NCBI RefSeq assembly: GCF_022347785.1 | Contig: NZ_JAKRGA010000002.1 | Coordinates: 310,001 to 374,000 of the forward strand | Source of the DNA: Psychrobium sp. MM17-31 | GTDB lineage: Bacteria; Pseudomonadota; Gammaproteobacteria; Enterobacterales; Psychrobiaceae | DNA: 64,000 nt | Direction of reading: 5' to 3' | Part shown: positions 57,621 through 64,000 of the stretch, one piece after another | How positions within the stretch are numbered: position 1 is the stretch's first letter | Layout of the letters: each line of letters starts with the position of its first letter | Position numbers and translations under genes: made by a program | The notes under the pieces: generated by a model | Database searches by the model: none | Seen by the model: only the letters and a program-made list of their open reading frames with translations | Told to the model about the DNA's origin: nothing

Positions 57621-58391
57621 TTAAATCGATTGAGCTTTAAGTAAATCAAACGCTGCTATCGCAGGAATTTTCTCTTGCATTTGCGTTTCTAGCGCGTCTA
57701 ATTTTTCCATCTTAACACACATAGCTTCGGCGCTTTTCTCTAGTGCTTCACCACGTGCTTCCATTGTTTCACCAAAGGCTTCCATTTTACGCTCAAAATC
57801 TTCCATGCCACCTTCGCCTTTTAGCATCATCTTACCGATCAATACCATCATATGACCGGCAGATTCTTTCATTAGAGTTTCGATCTCAGCTTCAATTTCT
57901 TTCCCTAATTCTTCACCACCACTGGCCATTTCATCTTTAGGTAAGTAATACTCACCTTTTTCTTCGTTCATGAGTGGCGAGATGCGATCTTCAAATCTAG
58001 CGACAATAGTTTCAACTTTACTTTGCAATTCGGTTTCATCACCAAATAACTCGGTAAATACTTGCTCAACAGCATCCTTTGCCATTTCTAAACCTTGACT
58101 AACAAGATGGGCAACTTCTGGAGCAAGTTCCTGCATTAAATCGCGGTATTCATCGACAATGGCTTGTTGTTCACTGTTTAAGTGAATACGCTTCCCCTGC
58201 GCATATAACTCTGAATTGTCGGTAATGCGGAACAAAGATTTATCACCGTCTAATACTTGAACGTAAGCAGGTGTAACTTTAATACTATTGTTAATATTGA
58301 TGTCGCAAGAATTGTGGCGACCATGAGAATCATGGGCGAAAGCTGAAGTTGATAATAGAGCAGTTAATGTAAGAGCAATTTTAGTTTTCAT
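57621..58391 (-). CDS. yggN: YggN/DUF2884 family periplasmic protein
   Basis: 256 residues with a signal peptide (1-19, AFA). The mature start HNSCDININNSIKVTPAYVQV and LNSEQQAIVDEYRDLMQELAPEV are typical of DUF2884 (YggN). The remainder is strongly helical and acidic. Function unknown. Its place near yggL, trmB and mutY matches E. coli gene order. Confidence 0.87.
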   Translation of the reverse strand: MKTKIALTLTALLSTSAFAHDSHGRHNSCDININNSIKVTPAYVQVLDGDKSLFRITDNSELYAQGKRIHLNSEQQAIVDEYRDLMQELAPEVAHLVSQGLEMAKDAVEQVFTELFGDETELQSKVETIVARFEDRISPLMNEEKGEYYLPKDEMASGGEELGKEIEAEIETLMKESAGHMMVLIGKMMLKGEGGMEDFERKMEAFGETMEARGEALEKSAEAMCVKMEKLDALETQMQEKIPAIAAFDLLKAQSI

Positions 58392-58530
58392 GATCTTTCC
58401 TTTATCTATTGAATTGGCTATTTAGTTTTAATTTCTAATATGCCAACTAATTGCAATCACTAGACCAAACTTAAAACAAGATTAATTTCAACAACTTAAC
58501 AAAAAACCATAACACAATATCCAAAAAAAA

Positions 58531-58568
58531 ATGGCCAATAACACTAACGATTAGTGCTATTGGCCATT
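58531..58568. terminator. Terminator of yggL
   Basis: A long hairpin, ATGGCCAATA with TATTGGCCAT, and an inner ACTAA/TTAGT stem. The A-run on its left is a T-run downstream of yggL on the reverse strand. Confidence 0.88.
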
Positions 58569-58590
58569 TTTAAAATCTAAATGTGAAGAA

Positions 58591-58923
58591 TTATCCCCAC
58601 CAAAGATCAAATAGCTCTGTCACTTCAATATTTTCTAGTGACTGGCTTTCTAGGTAAGCTTTTACTGCCGCACGATGCTCTTCGGTACACTGACCGATTT
58701 TCTGAGTACAAACAATACCTTCCCACTCGAGATCACCGCCACCAGCAAAACCCAAACCATTAACTTCAATAACGTCATTGATCAAGCCATCGATAATTGC
58801 ATCGATTTTCGCATCGTCTGTGCCTTGCGGAAAGTGCCAGCTTACTTCAAAACCTAGCTCTTTAAATTCGTCTACACGTAACTTTTTGCGAATTCGACGA
58901 TTGCGCTTTGCGTTGTCTTTCAT
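58591..58923 (-). CDS. yggL: YggL family 50S ribosome-associated protein
   Basis: 110 residues: the basic start KRNRRIRKKLRVDEFKELGF, GFAGGGDLEWEGIVC and the end LFDLWWG define the DUF469/YggL family, shown to bind the large ribosomal subunit. Located after trmB on the same strand. Confidence 0.92.
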   Translation of the reverse strand: MKDNAKRNRRIRKKLRVDEFKELGFEVSWHFPQGTDDAKIDAIIDGLINDVIEVNGLGFAGGGDLEWEGIVCTQKIGQCTEEHRAAVKAYLESQSLENIEVTELFDLWWG

Positions 58924-58984
58924 GGTGTTTCCCTTTTTTTAGAGTCGTAATAACTGTTGTTTAATCTAGCTTAATTCGAATCGA

Positions 58985-59713
58985 TTAGCTAATGCGCTGA
59001 TACATCAGATCCCAAACACCGTGCCCCAAACGCTGACCACGCGCTTCAAACTTAGTCAATGGACGATGCTCAGGACGCTCGATGTAGTCGCCTTTCTCTG
59101 CAATATTCTTATAACCTGGCGCAACACCTAATACTTCAACCATATGCTCAGCATAGTTTTCCCAGTCAGTAGCCAGATGGAAAATTCCGCCAACGCTTAG
59201 GCTTTGACGAACATTTTCACAAAACTCTGGTTGCACTATACGGCGCTTGTGATGGCGGGCCTTATGCCAAGGATCGGCAAAGAATAACTGCATGCAAGAT
59301 AAGCTCGCCTTAGGAATACAATCTGCTAGGATTTCAATGGCGTCGTGACAATATACGCGTAAGTTCGTCACGCCCTGCTCACCCGCTTCCATCAAGCAAG
59401 CACCAACACCCGGTGTGTGAACCTCAATGCCAATAAAGTTTTTTTCTGGCGCAGCTTTGGCCATTTCAACTAGAGATTTCCCCATACCAAAACCAATCTC
59501 AGCAACCACAGGGTTGTCATTACCGAAAACTTCTTTGAAATCTAGCATGCCATCTTTATGCTCTAGACCCATAGTTGGCCACAGCTGCTCTAATGCGGCT
59601 TCTTGACCTTTAGTCAAGCGTCCTTCGCGCTTTACAAAGCTTTTGATGGTACGAATATAAACACCGTCTTTTTTCTTTTGTTCGATGATGTCGTTGCTAT
59701 CTTCTTTAGTCAT
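58985..59713 (-). CDS. trmB: tRNA (guanine-N7-)-methyltransferase TrmB
   Basis: About 242 residues from the ATG at 59713. The open frame extends upstream to 59929, but the extra 72 residues do not resemble the family and would overlap mutY. The SAM site is [16 protein letters not shown] and the RNA-binding part contains [18 protein letters not shown]. It makes m7G46 in tRNA. Divergent from mutY. Confidence 0.95.
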   Translation of the reverse strand: MTKEDSNDIIEQKKKDGVYIRTIKSFVKREGRLTKGQEAALEQLWPTMGLEHKDGMLDFKEVFGNDNPVVAEIGFGMGKSLVEMAKAAPEKNFIGIEVHTPGVGACLMEAGEQGVTNLRVYCHDAIEILADCIPKASLSCMQLFFADPWHKARHHKRRIVQPEFCENVRQSLSVGGIFHLATDWENYAEHMVEVLGVAPGYKNIAEKGDYIERPEHRPLTKFEARGQRLGHGVWDLMYQRIS

Positions 59714-59902
59714 GTCTCTAGTCCTAAAAATTAAAGGGGACGTTATGCGGCGGCATTTTATACACTGGGTATATTGAGTCAATTGATTTGTGTAACTTTG
59801 TCCTAGTTTTGCAAGCAGAGCGGCTACTTTTGTCATAATAGCGCTAGCAAAATAAGTTGAGCGCAGTACACTGACGCCAATTACAAAAATAAAACAGCAA
59901 TT

Positions 59903-60973
59903 ATGTCGCAACCTTTTAGCTCTGAGCAATTACCCTTAACCGAAAATTTTGCCACTCGCATCGTCGATTGGTATCACGAATTTGGACGCAAAACGCTACC
60001 TTGGCAAATAGACAAAACGCCTTATCGCGTGTGGGTGTCTGAGGTTATGCTACAACAAACACAAGTAGCTACAGTCATTCCTTATTACCAACGCTTTATG
60101 GAAAGCTACCCCACGGTGATCGACCTAGCAAATGCCCCCATCGATGAAGTACTTCATCATTGGACAGGGCTTGGCTATTACGCCCGTGCTCGTAACCTGC
60201 ACAAAACCGCACAAATAGTCAGAGATGACTATCACGGAGAGTTTCCTATAACCCTAGAAGAAGTAAACGCACTACCGGGAATTGGTCGTTCTACCGCTGG
60301 CGCGGTTCTATCTCTGGCCCTTGGTCAGCCCCACTCTATTTTAGATGGCAATGTAAAACGTGTTTTAACGCGTCACTTTGCTATTGAAGGATGGTATGGC
60401 GTTAGTAAAGTCGAAAAGTATCTATGGCAGGTCACAGATTTTCTGACGCCACAACAAGACGCGACATTTTACAATCAAGCGATGATGGATTTAGGGGCTT
60501 CGCATTGCAGCCGCTCAAAGCCACAATGCTCTCAGTGCCCAGTATCAACAACTTGTATTGCGCATAACAGCAATCGCGTAAAAGAATTTCCTCATTCAAA
60601 ACCCAAGAAGACCACACCAGTAAAAACAACAATTATGTTACTGCTAGAGTTAGATGGCGAAGTATATTTGGCCAAGAGGCCGAGTAGTGGCATTTGGGGC
60701 GGCCTTTACTGCTTCCCTGAATTTAAAGACAAAGACGCAATGAATATATGGCTAGATAACCAAGGACTGGCTGGTGTATTAAAAAAATTACCGGAACTGC
60801 GCCATACCTTTAGTCATTATCATTTAGATATTACGCCATATCATTTATCATTACCCAACAATGCGCTCTCACAAGTGAGTGAAGCCGAGCAATCAATTTG
60901 GTACAACCTTAGCGTTCCGCAACAGGTTGGCCTCGCCGCAGTGACTAAATCGCTGCTTACACAAATACAATAG
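59903..60973 (+). CDS. mutY: Adenine DNA glycosylase MutY
   Basis: 356 residues. The start region [13 protein letters not shown] and [13 protein letters not shown], the helix-hairpin-helix [16 protein letters not shown], and the iron-sulfur cluster pattern C-x6-C-x2-C-x5-C ([17 protein letters not shown]) are all intact, with a C-terminal NUDIX-like domain that senses 8-oxoG ([12 protein letters not shown]). It removes adenine opposite 8-oxoguanine. Followed by yggX after 9 bases. Confidence 0.97.
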   Translation: MSQPFSSEQLPLTENFATRIVDWYHEFGRKTLPWQIDKTPYRVWVSEVMLQQTQVATVIPYYQRFMESYPTVIDLANAPIDEVLHHWTGLGYYARARNLHKTAQIVRDDYHGEFPITLEEVNALPGIGRSTAGAVLSLALGQPHSILDGNVKRVLTRHFAIEGWYGVSKVEKYLWQVTDFLTPQQDATFYNQAMMDLGASHCSRSKPQCSQCPVSTTCIAHNSNRVKEFPHSKPKKTTPVKTTIMLLLELDGEVYLAKRPSSGIWGGLYCFPEFKDKDAMNIWLDNQGLAGVLKKLPELRHTFSHYHLDITPYHLSLPNNALSQVSEAEQSIWYNLSVPQQVGLAAVTKSLLTQIQ

Positions 60974-60982
60974 GAGGCCTCA

Positions 60983-61255
60983 ATGGCTCGTACTATCTTT
61001 TGCACCTACTTACAAAAAGACGCCGACGGTTTAGATTTCCAAACGCTGCCTGGCGAATTAGGTAAAAAAGTTTTCGAAAATATCTCAAAAGAAGCTTGGG
61101 GAATGTGGATGTCTAAGCAAACCATGCTTATCAATGAAAAGAAGCTTAATTTAATGGCACCTGACGATCGCGCTTTACTAGAGAAAACTATGGTAGACTT
61201 TTTGTTTGAAGGTAAAGATGTGGAGATTGAAGGCTATACTCCTGAGAAAAAATAA
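60983..61255 (+). CDS. yggX: Oxidative-damage/Fe(II) trafficking protein YggX
   Basis: 90 residues beginning [19 protein letters not shown] with the conserved Cys, and [20 protein letters not shown]. It is linked to protection of iron-sulfur clusters and fits its place behind mutY. AGGAGG just upstream is a strong ribosome binding site. Confidence 0.96.
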   Translation: MARTIFCTYLQKDADGLDFQTLPGELGKKVFENISKEAWGMWMSKQTMLINEKKLNLMAPDDRALLEKTMVDFLFEGKDVEIEGYTPEKK

Positions 61256-61335
61256 CCAAAACATCTAAAATTCAAACAAAGCGCACAACAAAGCAGCAAG
61301 CGGCATTAAATTCTAACTTTATTTGAAAATAGTAG

Positions 61336-61364
61336 TTGACTTAAACCCTCAAAATCTATTTAAT
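61336..61364 (+). promoter_or_regulatory. Promoter of the tRNA-Phe/Thr cluster
   Basis: TTGACT (61336-61341) and TTTAAT (61359-61364) are separated by 17 bases, followed by the GC-rich discriminator GCCGCCG typical of stringently controlled stable RNA promoters. Confidence 0.7.
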
Positions 61365-61433
61365 AGCCGCCGTTGCTTAGGCAGACTGCTTCAAAAAACA
61401 GTTCTAATCAATTCGATTAAAATTGTGCAAGAT

Positions 61434-61509
61434 GCCTCGATAGCTCAGTCGGTAGAGCAGAGGATTGAAAATCCTCGTGTCCCTGGTTCGATTCCGGGTC
61501 GAGGCACCA
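61434..61509 (+). tRNA. tRNA-Phe (anticodon GAA), copy 1
   Basis: Acceptor GCCTCGA/TCGAGGC, D-arm GCTC...GAGC, anticodon loop TTGAAAA, T-loop TTCGATT and encoded CCA. Identical to the copy at 61759-61834. Confidence 0.96.
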
Positions 61510-61550
61510 TTTTTAAAGATGGTCAACAGAGTAACAGATAGTTTAGGCGT

Positions 61551-61626
<76 letters not shown>

Positions 61627-61674
61627 TTAAACTAACATTTCTAAATGATTCAATTACTGAATCGCACTTTATGT

Positions 61675-61748
61675 GCCTCGATAGCTCACTCAGTAGAGCA
61701 ATCGAAGCATTGAAAATCCTGAGGTAGGTATTCCTATTACAGGTGCAT
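61675..61748 (+). pseudogene. Decayed tRNA-Phe copy
   Basis: It starts GCCTCGATAGCTCACTCAGT and keeps GAGCA and ATTGAAAATCCT. The anticodon 5' arm is changed (ATCGAAGC), the T-arm (GGTATTCCTATTACAGG) no longer forms, and the acceptor 3' strand GGTGCA does not pair. It lies directly before the second intact tRNA-Phe. Confidence 0.8.
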
Positions 61749-61758
61749 CCTTTAAGAT

Positions 61759-61834
61759 GCCTCGATAGCTCAGTCGGTAGAGCAGAGGATTGAAAATCCT
61801 CGTGTCCCTGGTTCGATTCCGGGTCGAGGCACCA
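61759..61834 (+). tRNA. tRNA-Phe (anticodon GAA), copy 2
   Basis: Same 76-base sequence as copy 1, including the AGAT-type leader bases just before it. Encoded CCA. Confidence 0.96.
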
Positions 61835-61927
61835 TTTTAAAACACTCCCTTTAATTCTTTTAATATCTAAGTTTATTTTATCGTCCGTATATAACGTCTC
61901 TAATTATTGCCTTCTAGCAATAAAAAA

Positions 61928-61951
61928 CGGCGCCTGTTACCAGTTACGCCG
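61928..61951. terminator. Probable terminator of the small secreted protein gene
   Basis: CGGCG and CGCCG arms around a 14-base loop. The A6 run on the left is a T-run on the reverse strand, downstream of the gene at 61986-62321. Confidence 0.6.
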
Positions 61952-61985
61952 CTTAAGAAAATTACTTTTTAATTAGCTGTTGCCG

Positions 61986-62321
61986 CTAACTACAGTTTTC
62001 TAAATTCCAATCATTGAGATATCTAGATACTGGCGCCATCTTAATCATTAGATCTTTATCTTCATGCTTAATAGCTGTTTCAGCTTGTTCAAGCACTTGC
62101 TCAAAAGACTCATCATTAAAGTAGCGTGCATTGCGCTTTAATTTTTTCAATAATTTGTAATCGTCAAATTGATAGTTCGCCAATGAGTAAAAATCATCGG
62201 CATGCTTATCTAATTTAGTGATTTGAGAGGTTACTTCTTTACAAAGTTTTGTATTTGCCTGCGCAGGAGTTGCAAGACTTAATATCGCTACGGATAGAGA
62301 GGTGAGAAGTAATTTATTCAT
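61986..62321 (-). CDS. Small secreted helical protein, unknown
   Basis: 111 residues with a signal peptide (1-22, AQA). The mature protein is alpha-helical and charged, with one Cys near each end (KLCKEV and ENCS), which may form a disulfide. No family recognised. Stands alone between the tRNA cluster and an empty stretch. Confidence 0.6.
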   Translation of the reverse strand: MNKLLLTSLSVAILSLATPAQANTKLCKEVTSQITKLDKHADDFYSLANYQFDDYKLLKKLKRNARYFNDESFEQVLEQAETAIKHEDKDLMIKMAPVSRYLNDWNLENCS

Positions 62322-62648
62322 TGAAAGTCACTCGTTATTCCATGTTTATATAAACTAAAAGTACACTATCGTGAAAGAGACATACGTAATCTTTTATGAT
62401 TACACGTTATCAACTGTTATTCGTACTTAACTATTCGACAAAAAGATAATTCTTCATGCCGAATTCACTAATTATAAATAAAAATGTCATAAAAGACCTT
62501 CATTTCACGAAAAATACGTAAAACAGATGTTTGAATGTTTATATTTACTACCAATCACCTATCTTTTAGACGATTGTAAAAAGGGTTTGTGATTAACTGA
62601 GGAGCTGAGGTAGATTAATACATAATCTGTTTTTAAAGGACTGGAAAA
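62322..62648. other. Intergenic region, nothing recognised
   Basis: 327 AT-rich bases between divergent genes; no RNA gene, repeat or operator I can support. Confidence 0.55.
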
Positions 62649-63008
62649 TTGCGATTTATAACTATTGCCCTGTTAGCGCTTTATTCTACGCTTACCCTAG
62701 CGGCACAGCAGTCAAGCGAAAATACGCCCTCCTCGCACAAAGTCCAACAGATATTTTTGCAAATGACTGCGCAACAAAAGCGGGATGCCTTCATCAGTAC
62801 CATTACTTCGACAGGCAATATCTGTAAACAAGTTACCCAAATGGTATTTGATAAAATTAAGGATAATAAGGCCTATTGGTATGTTGCGTGTAATAAACGG
62901 CACTATGAAGTCTATATTCGCGATGATGAAACCGGCACCACACATGTGACCTCTTGCACGGCATTAAACTTAATTGGACGAGTATGCCCATTGCAGGAGC
63001 TTGAGTGA
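62649..63008 (+). CDS. Small secreted protein, unknown, TTG start
   Basis: 119 residues. The frame begins at TTG with AAAGGA about 10 bases upstream, giving a clean signal peptide (1-18, cleaved after LAA). Four Cys in the mature part (NICKQV, VACNKRH, TSCTAL, RVCPL) suggest two disulfides. It converges on the histidine kinase gene with 3 bases between stops. No family recognised. Confidence 0.6.
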   Translation: MRFITIALLALYSTLTLAAQQSSENTPSSHKVQQIFLQMTAQQKRDAFISTITSTGNICKQVTQMVFDKIKDNKAYWYVACNKRHYEVYIRDDETGTTHVTSCTALNLIGRVCPLQELE

Positions 63009-63011
63009 CGC

Positions 63012-64000
63012 CTAACCATCTAACGGCATTGTTACGGTAAAGCTTGCACCACCCAAAGCAGAGTGGCCTACATCGATTGTTCCGCGCATATTCAATACCG
63101 CCGCCTTGGTAATCGACAAGCCAAGTCCAATCCCACCTGTCTTTCTGCTACGACTACTATCTAATCTAGCAAAGGGAATGAATACTGTTTCATAACTCGT
63201 ACTGTCTATGCCAACGCCATCATCTTCTACCAGCATATAAACTTCACCTGACTCGACATAGACAATGATATTTACTTGGCGATTGGCGTAAATCAGCGCA
63301 TTTTTAATGAGATTATCTACGACTAATCGTAAATAAACAGGATTTGTCGTTATCCGAGCCTCGCTACAAATATTTAGCGCTATCGACTTGTCGCTGGGTA
63401 CAGTGACGAGTGCCATCCGCGATTTTATGAAATCCGATAAAAAAATCGTTTCATAATTCTGGTAATACTCTGCTGATTTTGAATTGGTCAATTTCGAGAA
63501 GTTAACTATTTGCGAAATCAATTCGTTAATATCAACAATGTATGCATCCACGTCATCGAGTAAGGCCGCCACCTTGTCATCACTGCTCTGCTGTCTCAAT
63601 AATCCAGCTGCGAGTTGAATTCTGCTCAATGGCGTTCTAATTTCATGCGGAATTGCATGAGCAAACACTTCCTTTTCTTTAACACTTTTATCAATTGCCT
63701 CAGCCATGTTATTAAAACTAATAGCAATATCATTGAGTGGCCGCAAGATGTCTTCATCGGCACGCGCACTCATATCACCGCGACCAAATCGTTTTTGTGC
63801 TTTGTTTAAGCCGTAAATCTGTCGATGCATTTTTTTTAACGGCCAATACAAACTAACAAATATTAAAACCAAACACAGAATTAAGAAAAACGGTGAGTCT
63901 AACTCATCGATATGCAATTCAGACTCTTCCCCCTCTACTCGCTCTTCATCGGTTTTTTCATAAATCAATAAACCTCTCATGGAAGTCACTGTAGAAAAAT
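63012..64000 (-). CDS. Sensor histidine kinase, N-terminus cut by window end
   Basis: The frame is open to the last base. An internal GTG at 63989 gives 325 residues, but the start is probably outside the window because the usual first helix is missing. Visible are a hydrophobic helix (LILCLVLIFVSLYWPL), a HAMP-like linker with GRGDMSARADEDI, the H-box HAIPHEIRTPLSRIQLA with the phospho-accepting His, the N-box DNLIKNALIYA, and the G-boxes DDGVGID and GGIGLGLSITKA. An RstB/EnvZ-type two-component kinase; the partner regulator should lie further right. Confidence 0.9.
   Translation of the reverse strand, partial: FSTVTSMRGLLIYEKTDEERVEGEESELHIDELDSPFFLILCLVLIFVSLYWPLKKMHRQIYGLNKAQKRFGRGDMSARADEDILRPLNDIAISFNNMAEAIDKSVKEKEVFAHAIPHEIRTPLSRIQLAAGLLRQQSSDDKVAALLDDVDAYIVDINELISQIVNFSKLTNSKSAEYYQNYETIFLSDFIKSRMALVTVPSDKSIALNICSEARITTNPVYLRLVVDNLIKNALIYANRQVNIIVYVESGEVYMLVEDDGVGIDSTSYETVFIPFARLDSSRSRKTGGIGLGLSITKAAVLNMRGTIDVGHSALGGASFTVTMPLDG

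Noticed and set aside
59714-59929. 72-residue N-terminal extension of trmB
   Set aside because: Not family-like, overlaps the mutY start, and a good ATG at 59713 gives the normal TrmB length.
61323-61541. Frame containing IAQSVEQRIENPRVPGSIPG
   Set aside because: A typical spurious translation of tRNA-Phe.

Overview
The window looks like a chromosomal segment of a marine gammaproteobacterium of the order Alteromonadales, close to Colwelliaceae or Pseudoalteromonadaceae. The evidence is a moderately AT-rich base composition, the syntenic block ftsB-ispD-ispF-truD-surE-pcm-VTT protein-nlpD-rpoS facing mutS and recA, the block yqgE-yqgF / pilU-pilT / yggS-proC-yggT-DUF4426-rdgB-hemW, the block yggL-trmB / mutY-yggX, and an oadGAB sodium pump. 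Genus cannot be fixed from the sequence alone. I see no prophage, insertion sequence, integron, CRISPR array or plasmid function.

Layout. 1-2.2 kb: a nitric-oxide response locus, with nnrS (cut by the window start) and a small membrane protein behind a clear sigma-54 promoter, three NorR-type operator sites, and divergent norR. 2.2-5 kb: a triple-PAS diguanylate cyclase, tRNA-Trp with decayed repeats of its 3' part and terminator, and an unknown anchored protein. 5.2-15.6 kb: a Cys-rich CWC protein coupled to an MFS transporter with a long repeat tail, a BMT5-like methyltransferase coupled to a RecQ-family helicase, a lytic-transglycosylase-like lipoprotein, gshA, a VTT membrane protein, a quinone-reductase-like MDR enzyme and an unknown lipoprotein. 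15.6-20.6 kb: a zinc-starvation island with a zrg-type ABC system (ATPase, permease, DUF3299 and His-rich DUF2796 proteins), two candidate Zur boxes, and a dihydroorotase whose first HxH metal ligand is Gln. 20.7-23.9 kb: oadGAB. 23.9-25.3 kb: a largely empty kilobase, then three identical tRNA-Arg(ACG) genes and tRNA-Ser(GCT). 25.5-39.3 kb: housekeeping genes csrA, alaS, recA (LexA box inside its promoter), mutS, rpoS, nlpD, pcm, surE, truD, ispF, ispD, ftsB. 39.4-49.8 kb: yciH, yqgE, yqgF, pilU, pilT, yggS, proC, yggT, DUF4426, rdgB, hemW, a DUF885 lipoprotein and a small secreted protein. 50-57.6 kb: an NMT1-PAS-GGDEF-EAL receptor, an MbnH/MbnP-type metallo pair and a divergent large surface protein of the choice-of-anchor B type. 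57.6-64 kb: yggN-like, yggL, trmB, mutY, yggX, tRNA-Phe/Thr/pseudo/Phe, two unknown secreted proteins and a histidine kinase cut by the window end.

The most interesting parts are the zinc-starvation island, where zinc uptake and a possibly zinc-sparing pyrimidine enzyme share a divergent Zur box, and the MbnHP plus anchor-B trio, which suggests a surface copper or other metal system. The NorR/sigma-54 control region can be read almost completely from sequence. All functional assignments come from reading motifs, gene order and family knowledge; no database search was run.
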